Assembly: GCA_012729635.1 (NCBI GenBank)
Contig: JAAYCT010000024.1
Coordinates: forward strand, 1-64,000
Direction of reading: 5' to 3'
DNA: 64,000 bases
Source: Clostridiaceae bacterium
Lineage (GTDB): Bacteria; Bacillota; Clostridia; Saccharofermentanales; Saccharofermentanaceae
The translations under genes and the position numbers were made by a program. Shown in pieces: positions 17,940 through 27,357 of the stretch. The notes beneath the pieces are model-generated. The model saw only the letters and a program-made list of their open reading frames with translations, had not been told where the DNA came from and made no database searches. Position 1 is the first letter of the stretch, and each line of letters opens with the position of its first letter.

Positions 17940-19481
17940 ATGAACATGATCAATCAGAATTCACCATCCCCCGCCCTCAACATGATCGGCATCGGGAAAT
18001 CATTCCCGGGCGTTCGGGCACTCCATAATGTTGATTTCAATCTGCGGTCCGGGGAAATTCATGCCCTGATGGGCGAAAACGGCGCCGGAAAATCGACGCT
18101 GATTAAGGTGTTAACCGGTGTATACGCGATGGACGAGGGAACCGTCCTCATCGACAATGCGCCCGTCGTAATCAAATCACCGAAGGATGCCCATAAGCAA
18201 GGCATCAGCACGGTTTATCAGGAAGTCAATCTGTGCCCGAATCTGTCGGTTGCCGAAAATCTTTTTCTGGGTCGTGAACCCCGATCACTGGGTTTGATCG
18301 ACTGGCGAAAAATGAACATGCAATCTGCGGATTTGCTCCGTGAACTCAATATTTCCGCATCGCCGACAGCGCAATTGGACAGCTGTTCGATTGCCATTCA
18401 GCAGATGATTGCGATTGCGCGCGCCGTGAACACAAAGTGCCGCTTTTTAATTCTCGACGAACCGACTTCTTCTCTGGACAGCGATGAGGTCAAGCGAATT
18501 TTTGCGCTGATGAGGCAACTGAAGGAAACCGGTGTCGGAATCATTTTTATCACCCATTTTCTCGAGCAAGTCTATGAGGTATGTGATCGCATCACGGTTC
18601 TTCGGAACGGTGAGCGGGTCGGAGAATATGATATATGTAATTTGTCCCGACTGGAACTCGTAACCAAAATGATGGGAAAGGAAATCGAAACGCTTTCGGA
18701 ACTTCGCTCCGAAAAGGAAAAGGTCAAACCGGAAGATGAGATTCCGTTCGTCGAGGCAAACGGATTATCGAGCGGACCTTCCAAGGTAGCACCGTTTGAT
18801 CTGAAAATGTATAAAGGTGAAATTGTCGGATTTGCGGGCCTTCTGGGCTCCGGGAGAAGCGAATTGGTCCGTTCGATTTACGGAGCGGATAAAGCGGTTC
18901 GCGGTCAACTTTTGATTAAAGGGAAGTCGACCCGGATCAATAATCCCCTGAACGCGATGAAGCACAGCATGGCTTATCTCCCGGAAGACCGGAAGGAGGA
19001 CGGAATTCTTTCCGAACTATCTGTTCGGGAAAATATTATTATCGCTCTTCAGGCGAAGCGAGGACTATTACGTCGTATCTCCCGAGCAGAAGCCGAGAAA
19101 TACGCAGACGAATATATTAAATTGCTCAGCATCAAAACGGCAAACATAGAAACGCCGATAAAAAGCCTTTCCGGCGGCAACCAACAAAAAGTCATTCTGG
19201 CTCGTTGGCTCCTGACCAACCCGGAATTTATGATACTGGACGAACCGACCCGCGGAATTGACGTCGGAACAAAGACGGAAATCCAAAAACTGATTCTCAC
19301 ACTCGCTTCCGAAGGAAAAAGTATCGCATTTATTTCCTCTGAAATGGATGAAATGATTCGGACTTGCTCCAGAATGGTCGTCATGCGCGACCGTCAAAAA
19401 GTCGGAGAACTCGGCGAGGAGAATCTGGATCACAGCACCATCATTCGAACGATCGCGGGGGGTGAAAAATCAAATGAATAA
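17940..19481 (+). CDS. ytfR: Sugar ABC transporter ATP-binding protein (two fused ATPase domains)
   Basis: 513 residues, the standard length for RbsA/XylG/YtfR. The N-terminal ATPase has Walker A GENGAGKS (45-52), a degenerate signature, and Walker B FLILDEPTS. The C-terminal half has the degenerate Walker A GLLGSGRSE, signature LSGGNQQK and Walker B FMILDEPTRG. It powers import through the two permeases encoded next. The ribosome site before the ATG is poor, consistent with lower synthesis than the binding protein. It overlaps the next gene by eight bases. Confidence 0.95.
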   Translation: MNMINQNSPSPALNMIGIGKSFPGVRALHNVDFNLRSGEIHALMGENGAGKSTLIKVLTGVYAMDEGTVLIDNAPVVIKSPKDAHKQGISTVYQEVNLCPNLSVAENLFLGREPRSLGLIDWRKMNMQSADLLRELNISASPTAQLDSCSIAIQQMIAIARAVNTKCRFLILDEPTSSLDSDEVKRIFALMRQLKETGVGIIFITHFLEQVYEVCDRITVLRNGERVGEYDICNLSRLELVTKMMGKEIETLSELRSEKEKVKPEDEIPFVEANGLSSGPSKVAPFDLKMYKGEIVGFAGLLGSGRSELVRSIYGADKAVRGQLLIKGKSTRINNPLNAMKHSMAYLPEDRKEDGILSELSVRENIIIALQAKRGLLRRISRAEAEKYADEYIKLLSIKTANIETPIKSLSGGNQQKVILARWLLTNPEFMILDEPTRGIDVGTKTEIQKLILTLASEGKSIAFISSEMDEMIRTCSRMVVMRDRQKVGELGEENLDHSTIIRTIAGGEKSNE

Positions 19482-20616
19482 AATCAATCGGGGAACAGAA
19501 TTTCCCGGCACGACTCATAAATCGATTCCAAGAAAAATCTTCGGACACAAGCTGGCGATTCCGCTTCTTGTCCTAATGGCCGTCGTCGTTCAGAACATTA
19601 TTACGACACCGAATTTCTTTGATATTTCAATCACAAACGGTCTGTTGTCCGGATACATCCCCAACATTCTGGATGAAGCCGCCGAACTGATCATTATCAC
19701 ACTCGGTATGACCTTAGTTATAGCGGTCTCGGGAGGTGTTGATCTGAGTGTCGGACCGACGATGGCCATTGCGGCAAGCTTCTGCGGACTGCTTTTAAAC
19801 GGTTCGGAATACAGGACCGACGTTTTCCAAAACCCCTATATCCTCGCCATTTTCATCGGTCTTCTCGGCGGTGCGCTGTGCGGTGCCTTCAACGGGATCA
19901 TGGTCTCCTATTTAAAAATTCAGCCGATGATCGCGACCCTGATTCTGTTCACTGCCGGTCGATCCATCGCAAAACAAATCACACACGGTCAGACTATTTA
20001 TATTATGAACCCCGTTTATAAATGGTTAGGGGTTCAGATTCCGGGCGTTCCCGTTCGAACCACCATCATCGTCAGTATGGTTTTTGTTTTGCTCGTTGTA
20101 TTGCTGATCAAATTAACGAGCCTGGGGCTTTTTGTTCAGAGTGTCGGCATAAACAACTCGGCAGCGCGTCTGGTCGGTTTGAATTCACGTGTGGTTAAAT
20201 TCATGGTATTCGTGATTTGCGGAGTGCTTGCCGGAGCGGCCGGCCTGGTGGGCTCAAGCAGTGTCGGAAGCGTAAATTCCGGCGAACTGGGCATGTCCAT
20301 TGAGATGGACGCCATATTAGCCGTCGCTTTGGGCGGCAACAGTTTAAGCGGAGGCAAATTCAGTATCGCCGGCTCCGTGATTGGTGCGTACACCATTCAG
20401 GCAATCACAACCACTCTTTACGCGATGAATGTCCGCGCGGATCAGCTGAATGTTTTTAAAGCCGTTATCATCGTGGTAATTATTGTCGCGAGCAGTGAGA
20501 TTTTCAAGGAAAGAATCAAAAAACTGTTTATTCGACTCAAACAATTACTCCCAAAAATCAGAAGCACACTCGGCAATATCGCGCAAAAAATGCTCAGACG
20601 TCGGGGGGTGCAGTAA
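19474..20616 (+). CDS. ytfT: Sugar ABC transporter permease (YtfT-like)
   Basis: 380 residues from the ATG at 19474, which overlaps the ATPase stop and has a G-rich ribosome site; a GTG at 19462 is a less likely start. BPD_transp_2 family with about nine to ten helices and the hallmark GGVDLSVGPTMAIAASFCGLLL and VALGGNSLSGGKFSIAGSVIGA segments. It forms half of the membrane channel with the next protein. The C-terminus carries a basic tail (KERIKKLFIRLKQLL) of about 40 residues. Confidence 0.93.
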   Translation: MNKINRGTEFPGTTHKSIPRKIFGHKLAIPLLVLMAVVVQNIITTPNFFDISITNGLLSGYIPNILDEAAELIIITLGMTLVIAVSGGVDLSVGPTMAIAASFCGLLLNGSEYRTDVFQNPYILAIFIGLLGGALCGAFNGIMVSYLKIQPMIATLILFTAGRSIAKQITHGQTIYIMNPVYKWLGVQIPGVPVRTTIIVSMVFVLLVVLLIKLTSLGLFVQSVGINNSAARLVGLNSRVVKFMVFVICGVLAGAAGLVGSSSVGSVNSGELGMSIEMDAILAVALGGNSLSGGKFSIAGSVIGAYTIQAITTTLYAMNVRADQLNVFKAVIIVVIIVASSEIFKERIKKLFIRLKQLLPKIRSTLGNIAQKMLRRRGVQ

Positions 20617-21770
20617 TGAATATAAAATTACCTTTCACCAAGAACGCCTTACCGCCGGTAACGCGCAAGCGTATCAGCAATACCGGTATTCTCCTCATCA
20701 TTACCGTCACGCTCTTTTTTACGCTCTACATCGCCTCCACCATCCTTTTTAAAAGCAGCAACTTCGCCAAGTACTCTGTCTTCTTCAATCTGCTCAACAA
20801 TAAGGCTCATATTCTTCTGCTCGCTTTGGGTCTGACCGTGGTTTTGATCACCGGAAGCATTGATATCTCCGTCGGAAGCGTAACAGGCTTAGTCAGCATG
20901 GTGATCGCAACGATGCTCACGCAAAAAGGATTTGACGCGATCTGGACCATCCCCGTGTCGCTCGCGATCGGAATCGCTTTCGGCGTCGTCCAGGGCTTTC
21001 TCGTTGCGTATATGGAGATTCAGCCGTTCATTGTTACTCTGTCGGGACTATTCTTTGCGCGGGGAATGATCAGCGTCATCAATCCCGTCTCGGTACCGAT
21101 TACCGACAAGACCTTTATGAGTTGGTCCGGTGCGAAAGTCTACATTCCTTTCCTCTTTAATGAGCGAAAAAACGGGACGCTGGACATCGCCTATTTGACG
21201 CCTGCGGCGATCGTTGCGATTCTCGTTTTGATCCTTCTGATTATCGCGATGAAAAAAACGAAATTCGGCCGCGCTCTTTATGCGGTCGGCGGAAACCCGC
21301 AAAGTGCTCTTTTAATGGGGGTCAACGTTCGCAGGACGAAATTCCAGGCACATGTCCTTTGTGGGCTTTTGGCCGGGATCGGAGGCTTCCTGTTCACGCT
21401 TTTCGCTCCTTCGGGAAATCCCGGCAACGGAGTAGGATACGAAATCGATGCGATATCTTCAAGCGTAATCGGAGGCGTCATGTTAAGCGGCGGAGTCGGT
21501 CTTCCCGTCGGCACACTGTTCGGGGTGTTGATTAATTCTTTGATTGAACGGGTCGTTCCGCTTCTGGGCATCACCGAGGCATCCTGGCCGCGTATTATCA
21601 CCTCGGCATTCCTTTTTGTTTTCATCGTTCTTCAAAGCATATTCATCGGGGCGGGCAATAAAAAGGGAGTAAGCGCAATCCTGATGCAAAAGATAAAAGC
21701 CCGGATATCGGCATTTCCCAAACGGTTTAAGCGGATTTTCCAGAGAAAAAAAACCTACCCCGACAAATAA
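20616..21770 (+). CDS. yjfF: Sugar ABC transporter permease (YjfF-like)
   Basis: 384 residues. Its ATG shares a base with the preceding TAA (TAATG). BPD_transp_2 family: TGSIDISVGSVTGLVSMV, VGGNPQSALLMGVNVRRTKFQAHVLCGLLAGIGG and GGVMLSGGVGLPVGTLFGVL are diagnostic. It pairs with the upstream permease in the order known for ytfQRT-yjfF. A basic C-terminal tail is present. The operon ends at a terminator about 25 bases downstream. Confidence 0.93.
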   Translation: MNIKLPFTKNALPPVTRKRISNTGILLIITVTLFFTLYIASTILFKSSNFAKYSVFFNLLNNKAHILLLALGLTVVLITGSIDISVGSVTGLVSMVIATMLTQKGFDAIWTIPVSLAIGIAFGVVQGFLVAYMEIQPFIVTLSGLFFARGMISVINPVSVPITDKTFMSWSGAKVYIPFLFNERKNGTLDIAYLTPAAIVAILVLILLIIAMKKTKFGRALYAVGGNPQSALLMGVNVRRTKFQAHVLCGLLAGIGGFLFTLFAPSGNPGNGVGYEIDAISSSVIGGVMLSGGVGLPVGTLFGVLINSLIERVVPLLGITEASWPRIITSAFLFVFIVLQSIFIGAGNKKGVSAILMQKIKARISAFPKRFKRIFQRKKTYPDK

Positions 21771-21793
21771 CTGTCTCACAAATCAGACATCAC

Positions 21794-21830
21794 GAATGCG
21801 GGTCTTTTCAAACGGGACCTGCATTTTTTT
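21794..21830 (+). terminator. Intrinsic terminator of the sugar importer operon
   Basis: A 9-bp stem (ATGCGGGTC with GACCTGCAT, one G-U pair) is followed by seven T residues. Confidence 0.85.
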
Positions 21831-21964
21831 CGAATCGGAAACCTAAACATGATTGCATTCATAATCTCCGTTTTGCCAAGCTTTGGTCGAAACTCGGAAC
21901 CCGTTTCCACGTTCGGTGAAATCCTCGGGCTTTTTCGTAGTATACTTTTGGAGAGGACAGGAAG

Positions 21965-22489
21965 ATGAATGATTATGAATTTGTAACAAATAGAAATCAG
22001 ATCCGACACCTCGCCGACTTGGCGAGCGCAATCTGGAACGAGCATTTTCCGCCGATCATCGGGCAGGATCAGGTCGATTACATGGTCTGCCGCTTCCAGT
22101 CGGAGTCAGCGATTACCCGACAGATTTGCAGTGAGGGATACCGGTATTACTTCATCCCCTATGACGGGAAAAGCGTCGGTTATTTCGCGATTCGCCCCGA
22201 CCCGGACGCCCTGTTTCTGAGTAAAATATACATTCTCCGGGAATTCCGCGGTCGCGGCCTGGCTCGTGCGGCTTTTGCTTATATTGAGAGCCAATGTCGT
22301 TTCATGGATCTGCCGCGAATTCGCCTCACCGTCAATCGCGGAAACACCCATGCCATGGAAATATATCGAAAGATCGGCTTTTCAATAGAGCGAACGCAGG
22401 TCGTCGACATCGGCGGCGGCTTTGTCATGGATGATTTTGTTATGGAAAAACCGGTCGCGGCGAAGACGGAATCGTCGACTAAGCTATAG
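21965..22489 (+). CDS. GNAT-family N-acetyltransferase
   Basis: 174 residues. The acetyl-CoA loop is seen in IYILREFRGRGLARAAFAYIE (R/Q-x-x-G-x-G/A pattern, about residues 87-107), followed by 'RIRLTVNRGNTHAMEIYRKIGF', the classic late GNAT segment. It transfers an acetyl group to an unknown amine. AGGA precedes the ATG. It stands alone and converges with the amidase gene, with no terminator visible in the 17-base gap. Confidence 0.9.
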   Translation: MNDYEFVTNRNQIRHLADLASAIWNEHFPPIIGQDQVDYMVCRFQSESAITRQICSEGYRYYFIPYDGKSVGYFAIRPDPDALFLSKIYILREFRGRGLARAAFAYIESQCRFMDLPRIRLTVNRGNTHAMEIYRKIGFSIERTQVVDIGGGFVMDDFVMEKPVAAKTESSTKL

Positions 22490-22506
22490 AAAATCACTTC
22501 TCTTTC

Positions 22507-23493
22507 TCAATCCAAATTCGTCGGCCGATCCGGATTCAGCGGCATTTGGCTGACAAAATTGGCGATGCCTTCGCAAATCCTCAGTTGATATTCCGGATGG
22601 GATAATAGAATGTCTTCCTCCGGGTTGGTCATAAACCCCATTTCCAGAAGAAAGCTCGGGATATCGGTTGCCCAGTTCAATCCGCTGTACCGACTGCTCG
22701 CGTTATAGCCGCGGTATTTCGCTCCCGTCGCCTCCGAAAGAGCATTGCCGAGAAGATCCGACCAGCCGGGGAGTTTATCCTTGTGCTTGCCCGAGTCCGC
22801 AATAAAAACACCGATTCCTTTACGGTTCGGATCACTGCTTCCGTCACAATGGAGGCGTATATAAGCGTCCGGAGTATAGCTGAGAGCAAACTGTGCTCGT
22901 TCAATATTAGAGATATTTACATCGTTTTCGGTCCTTGTCATATAGACCGTACAACCCAGACTTTCGAGGTAGTCCCGAAGCAATACGCCGATTTCCAGAT
23001 TGACCTCATATTCCGGCCGTCCTGTTGTAACGCCCTGCGTTCCGGCGGACACCTTATCCTTTGATCCGGACATAGTCGGGGAAAGCGGCTCTTGTTCCCG
23101 GTTCGGTTTCAATTGATGACCGGGATCCAATACGACCACATATCCGGTCAGATCCGGTCCGGTTATCCCGGTGGGGATGGTCGGCGGAACTCGTTCCGTC
23201 GTATCCGTTGGTTCCGTCTCTGAGGTTTTTGTGCTCTCCGTCACGTCCGATGATTCGGATGGGGTTGGATCCAAAGTCACAACCGACTCGGTTTGAGGAG
23301 TTGTTAATGAACCGGATGAAATATCGGATGAGGACTCGATCGCAATCGATATGCCCCGCTTTGAAAACAGATCGGCCGCAACAAAAACGCCGATTGCAAC
23401 AGCACAGCAAATAATCGCAATAATCAGGGTAAGTATGACTACACCTTGCCTTCGGTACGATGTTTTGCTTCTGATCGGGGAATGTTTACGCAT
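22507..23493 (-). CDS. N-acetylmuramoyl-L-alanine amidase, membrane anchored (Amidase_3)
   Basis: 328 residues. A basic N-terminus and one helix at about 18-41 anchor the protein, then a Ser/Thr/Glu-rich linker of about 75 residues leads to an Amidase_3 domain (about 120-320). The zinc ligands and catalytic Glu are visible in VLDPGHQ, EYEVNLEIG, RLHCDGS and LLEMGFMTN. It cleaves the amide between muramic acid and the stem peptide at the cell surface. It is monocistronic, divergent from glf. Confidence 0.93.
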   Translation of the reverse strand: MRKHSPIRSKTSYRRQGVVILTLIIAIICCAVAIGVFVAADLFSKRGISIAIESSSDISSGSLTTPQTESVVTLDPTPSESSDVTESTKTSETEPTDTTERVPPTIPTGITGPDLTGYVVVLDPGHQLKPNREQEPLSPTMSGSKDKVSAGTQGVTTGRPEYEVNLEIGVLLRDYLESLGCTVYMTRTENDVNISNIERAQFALSYTPDAYIRLHCDGSSDPNRKGIGVFIADSGKHKDKLPGWSDLLGNALSEATGAKYRGYNASSRYSGLNWATDIPSFLLEMGFMTNPEEDILLSHPEYQLRICEGIANFVSQMPLNPDRPTNLD

Positions 23494-23598
23494 GAGTACT
23501 CCTTACATAAAAAAGTTGACCTTATTACTCGTCAAATCGTATTTTACCACATCATGACATAATTGAAGTTGGCCTCATGTACATTTGATTTTTTGAAA

Positions 23599-23607
23599 TG
23601 ATATAAT
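23599..23607 (+). promoter_or_regulatory. Extended -10 promoter of the glf operon
   Basis: TG-A-TATAAT (23599-23607) with a weak -35 (TGTACA) 18 bases upstream. It lies about 30 bases before the glf ATG. Confidence 0.6.
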
Positions 23608-23637
23608 AAGGTTAAAACTCAGAAGCGGGAGCAAGGC

Positions 23638-24807
23638 ATGGGAAAACATGCAATCGTTGTCGGACTCGGATTTGCCGGAACAGTATTGGCTCGGTTATTG
23701 GCAGATTCCGGATTTACGGTTACCGCTTTCGACCGAAGGCCGAATGTAGCGGGCAACATGTTCGAATACGAGCGTTCAAACGGCGTTCGCGTCCATATGT
23801 ACGGTCCGCATATTTTTCATACGGACCGCAAATATGTTTACGAGTATCTGAGCCGATTTTCTGCTTTCTACCCTTATTCTCACCGCGTGTTGGGCCAAAT
23901 CGACGGTAAGCTCGTTCCGATTCCGTTCAATTTTACCTCCATCGAAAAGCTTTTTCCTCAAAACCAAGCCGAGAAGTTGAAATCGGAACTTCTCGAGCAC
24001 TTCGACCCGGACAGCCGCGTTTTCGTCTCGGATCTGCTTCGCCATCCCGTTGCGGAAATTTCCGCCCTGGGTCAATATATTTTCGAGAAGGTTTTCAGAA
24101 ATTATTCAGCAAAGCAATGGGGCGTTCCCGCGGATTCCCTTGATGCATCCGTCCTGCGTCGTGTCCCGGTCATCATCGGGAAAGACGATCGATATTTTCC
24201 GGATTCAATTCAGATGATGCCTATTTTCGGATATACGGAGCTTTTCGAAAATATGTTGCGTCATCCGTCCATCAGCGTTCATTTAAACTCAGATGCACTC
24301 AAAAGAGTCCGACCGCATGCTCCTTCCGGAAAATTTCTGCTCGACGGGGTACCTTTCGACGGTCCCGTGTGCTTCACCGGATCCATCGATGAGCTGTTTG
24401 ACTATGCGCTCGGTGCCTTGCCTTACCGAAGTCTTGAGCTCTGTTTGGAAGACTATCCGGTGGACTACTACCAGAACGCCACGGTTGTGAATTATCCGAA
24501 CGAAGAAAATTTCACCCGGATTACGGAATTCAAACACATGACGCTTCAAGATATTCCGAATGCAACTACGATTATGAAAGAATATCCGATTGCCTTCCAT
24601 CCGGGCGGAAGAATGGTACCTTTTTACCCGATTCAAACCGATGAGAATCGATCGCTATACTCCGACTATCTCTCGTTGTGCGGAAAGTACGATCGTCTGT
24701 ATCTTTGCGGAAGGCTTGCGGAGTACAGGTATCTGAATATGGACGCAGTCGTAGACAGTGCCCTCCAAGTATTTGAAAAAATCATCCGGGACAGGGACTA
24801 TGAATAG
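23638..24807 (+). CDS. glf: UDP-galactopyranose mutase
   Basis: 389 residues, normal for bacterial Glf. It is a flavoenzyme interconverting UDP-galactopyranose and UDP-galactofuranose. The FAD-binding Rossmann start (IVVGLGFAGTVLARLLADSG, residues 5-24), the DRRPNVAGNM segment, the active-site loop GVRVHMYGPHIFHT and the C-terminal 'YRYLNMDAVVDSAL' are all present. It suggests that galactofuranose is built into a surface glycan. The next gene, a glycosyltransferase, starts nine bases after it, forming a two-gene operon. Confidence 0.95.
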   Translation: MGKHAIVVGLGFAGTVLARLLADSGFTVTAFDRRPNVAGNMFEYERSNGVRVHMYGPHIFHTDRKYVYEYLSRFSAFYPYSHRVLGQIDGKLVPIPFNFTSIEKLFPQNQAEKLKSELLEHFDPDSRVFVSDLLRHPVAEISALGQYIFEKVFRNYSAKQWGVPADSLDASVLRRVPVIIGKDDRYFPDSIQMMPIFGYTELFENMLRHPSISVHLNSDALKRVRPHAPSGKFLLDGVPFDGPVCFTGSIDELFDYALGALPYRSLELCLEDYPVDYYQNATVVNYPNEENFTRITEFKHMTLQDIPNATTIMKEYPIAFHPGGRMVPFYPIQTDENRSLYSDYLSLCGKYDRLYLCGRLAEYRYLNMDAVVDSALQVFEKIIRDRDYE

Positions 24808-24816
24808 GAGATCATC

Positions 24817-25548
24817 ATGGGCGAAATTACAAAGAATACTCTTTTTATCGTGATGCCCGCCTACAATGAGGAGGCCAATATTCGCGCGGTCGCCCGACAA
24901 TGGCACGAAATCGCGTTAAAATACGGAAACCATTCCCGCCTGATTATTTTTAACGATGGGAGTAAGGACAATACGTGGACCATACTTACGGAGCTTGAGG
25001 ATGAATTACCCCGACTCACCGCAATCAATAAAGAAAATTCAGGACACGGTGCCACGCTTCGCACGGCTTACGAGTATGCTTTAGGAAACGGCGCGGATTA
25101 TATTTTTCAAACCGACAGCGACGGTCAAACACTCACCGATGATTTCCCATTTTTTTGGGAGAACCGTGATCATTATTCGGCAATCATCGGGCACAGAAAA
25201 AATCGTCAGGACGGTTTTTCGAGAATCGTGGTGACCAAGGTTCTCAGGGCGGTCCTTCTGTTGATTTTTCATGTAAACATTCCGGACGCCAACACGCCGT
25301 TTCGTATCATGAAGCGAATAACGCTTCAAACATATTTGTCGCGTGTTCCGGACGGCTTTAACCTCACGAATGTTCTCCTCTCGGTTCTGATGGCGAGCGC
25401 TGGAGAAAATGTGCTTTTTGTTCCGATTTCGTTTCGACCCCGTCAGGGCGGAGTGAATTCGATAAATCTGCGTCGAATTATGGGAATCGGACGACAGGCG
25501 GTCCGTGATTTTCTTGCAATTCGAAAAGAGCTGAAAAGGACTAAATAA
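24817..25548 (+). CDS. Family 2 glycosyltransferase
   Basis: 243 residues with AGGAGA before the ATG. GT-A fold: FIVMPAYNEEANI at the N-terminus, NDGSKDNTW for nucleotide binding, and an acidic QTDSDGQT (DXD-like) near residue 100. It resembles soluble dolichyl/undecaprenyl-phosphate-type transferases with no obvious C-terminal membrane helices. Paired with glf it may act on a galactofuranose-containing glycan, which is an inference. The pair ends at a shared terminator. Confidence 0.88.
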   Translation: MGEITKNTLFIVMPAYNEEANIRAVARQWHEIALKYGNHSRLIIFNDGSKDNTWTILTELEDELPRLTAINKENSGHGATLRTAYEYALGNGADYIFQTDSDGQTLTDDFPFFWENRDHYSAIIGHRKNRQDGFSRIVVTKVLRAVLLLIFHVNIPDANTPFRIMKRITLQTYLSRVPDGFNLTNVLLSVLMASAGENVLFVPISFRPRQGGVNSINLRRIMGIGRQAVRDFLAIRKELKRTK

Positions 25549-25579
25549 TCATTCGTGATCGGCGATTGCCGCAAAATCG

Positions 25580-25607
25580 AAAAGCGACCGAAATCGGTCG
25601 CTTTTTT
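25580..25607. terminator. Bidirectional intrinsic terminator
   Basis: An 11-bp perfect stem (AAAAGCGACCG and its complement) with an AAAT-type loop. T-runs on both strands serve the glycosyltransferase (plus) and the DUF47 gene (minus). Confidence 0.92.
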
Positions 25608-25632
25608 ATCCGATCATTTTGAGTATCTCTCG

Positions 25633-26250
25633 TCAGCAGTTCTTTATGATTACACGCTCCATCGCGTCGGCTACGGCTTCACAGGAGTCGAGCACGTTTT
25701 CCATCGACTTGTAGATTTCCTGCCACTTCACGATTTCCAGAACATCCTTTTCCTTACTGAACAGACCCTTCATCGATGACTGAAATAAAGCGTCCCCCTC
25801 TTCTTCGATATTATTAATTTCCACAAGAAGCGGTCCGAGACTCTTCGATTTTTTGAAGTTTTTGAATTCCACCGCCGCGGCAACCAGTGACGAGCAAGAC
25901 TTCGTAATCAGATTGACCATTCCTTTACCGCGCTTCTTGGCGGATTCAATGGACATCATATCCAGCATGATCGCAACATCATCAATCGAATCAATCGTGT
26001 TTTCAATGTACCGGGAAATCTCCATGATGTCTTCCCGCTCAATCGGCGTGATAAATGAGCGGTTCAGATGATAGCACACCTCATGATACAGATGGTCGCC
26101 CTCGTGCTCAATTTCATGGATTGCGTTCGATTTCTCGTGCGAGTCGGACAGGTCGTCCAATAACTCATCCAGCCCCTCCGCCGCACGGTTGCAAATAGAC
26201 GCAGCCTTGATAAACAGATCAAAATAATCCGGTTCTTTACCCTTTCTCAT
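25633..26250 (-). CDS. DUF47/PhoU-like regulator of the PiT phosphate transporter
   Basis: 205 residues, all helical, with the DUF47 pattern: KAASICNRAAEGLDEL at the start, 'HEIEHEGDHLYHEVCYHLNRSFITPIEREDI' with metal-binding acidic/His residues, and 'NNIEEEGDALFQSSMKGLF'. Such proteins accompany PiT transporters and are thought to modulate uptake. The gene follows pit after a gap of 27 bases and is the last of that operon. Confidence 0.92.
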   Translation of the reverse strand: MRKGKEPDYFDLFIKAASICNRAAEGLDELLDDLSDSHEKSNAIHEIEHEGDHLYHEVCYHLNRSFITPIEREDIMEISRYIENTIDSIDDVAIMLDMMSIESAKKRGKGMVNLITKSCSSLVAAAVEFKNFKKSKSLGPLLVEINNIEEEGDALFQSSMKGLFSKEKDVLEIVKWQEIYKSMENVLDSCEAVADAMERVIIKNC

Positions 26251-26277
26251 CCGAACACCTCTCTTTTTTTTTCGCCG

Positions 26278-27321
26278 TTAAAACATCTTAAGAAACAATT
26301 TGGCCATCAAAAAAGCGATCAATCCGCAGCCCGGGAACGTCAAAACCCAGGCGAGAATCATATCTCTGGCGACTAGCCAATTCACCGCGCTGATTCTTTT
26401 CGATGCGCCGACACCCATGATGGCGGTCGTCTTCGTGTGTGTTGTGCTGACAGGAATACCGGTCAGCGTGGACAATAAAAGACAAAAGGATGCCGCCATG
26501 TCCGACGCGAAGCCCTGATACTTTTCAAGCTTGACCATATCCATCCCGACTGCCTTTATTATCCGGTATCCTCCGACGGAGGTTCCGATTCCCATGAAAA
26601 GCGAGCAGATAATAATCAGCAAGGGGGACGTTGCAAACGTTCCGTCCGCCAGCCTCTCGGGCGCGAAAGAAAATTCCGGATTGGTTATGCCGTAATAATA
26701 AAACCCGAGGAGGAAGATTCCGATAAATTTCTGTCCGTCCTGTGCTCCGTGCAGAAAAGCCATCATCGCAGCGGCAAACATTTCCCCGAAATGAAACACT
26801 TTATCGGCGGTCTTTCTTCGAACTCGGCGGAAAGCCTTTTCAATCCCCTTGACACTGAGCCACCCCGAGAAGAAACCCAGAACCGAGGAAATCAGCAGGC
26901 CGACCAAAACCAACATCCATTGCGGCCTGCTGATCGAGTCAAATCCACCCAAAGCGATGGCCGCACCGGTGACGCCCGCAATCAAAGCATGACTCTCGCT
27001 GGTCGGGATTCCGAAATACCATGCTGCGGTCGCCCATATCACGATGGCGAACATGGCCGCCGCAAGGACCACCAGCGCATCCTCTTCCTGTCCCTTTTGA
27101 ATCACGATAATCTTACTTAACGTATCGGCAACCTTCGGACTGATGACCGTCATGATCAGAACGCCGAGAAAGTTCATGACTACCGCCATTTTGACCGCCG
27201 CGGAAGGAGTGATAACCCGGGTTGAAACCGCTGTCGCAATTGCGTTGGGAGCGTCGGTCCAGCCGTTTACAAAAATAACGGCTAACATCAGGATAACAAT
27301 GATTACCAAACTGATTGTCAT
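26278..27321 (-). CDS. pit: Inorganic phosphate transporter, PiT family
   Basis: 347 residues from the ATG at 27321 (GGGGAG upstream). The frame extends further back only through the tRNA gene. About ten helices. PiT signature repeats are FVNGWTDAPNAIATAVSTRVITP near the N-terminus and GIPVSTTHTKTTAIMGVGASKR near the C-terminus. It imports phosphate using a cation gradient. It starts 36 bases downstream of tRNA-Pro with no terminator or new promoter visible between, and it precedes its DUF47 partner. Confidence 0.94.
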   Translation of the reverse strand: MTISLVIIVILMLAVIFVNGWTDAPNAIATAVSTRVITPSAAVKMAVVMNFLGVLIMTVISPKVADTLSKIIVIQKGQEEDALVVLAAAMFAIVIWATAAWYFGIPTSESHALIAGVTGAAIALGGFDSISRPQWMLVLVGLLISSVLGFFSGWLSVKGIEKAFRRVRRKTADKVFHFGEMFAAAMMAFLHGAQDGQKFIGIFLLGFYYYGITNPEFSFAPERLADGTFATSPLLIIICSLFMGIGTSVGGYRIIKAVGMDMVKLEKYQGFASDMAASFCLLLSTLTGIPVSTTHTKTTAIMGVGASKRISAVNWLVARDMILAWVLTFPGCGLIAFLMAKLFLKMF

Positions 27322-27357
27322 AACCACTCCCCGGGCAAAATATGCGACCGTAATTCT

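Noticed and set aside
16790-21770. Firm assignment of the importer to galactofuranose
   Set aside because: Family resemblance to YtfQRT-YjfF is clear, but binding-site residues were not compared and the ara context favours L-arabinose equally.
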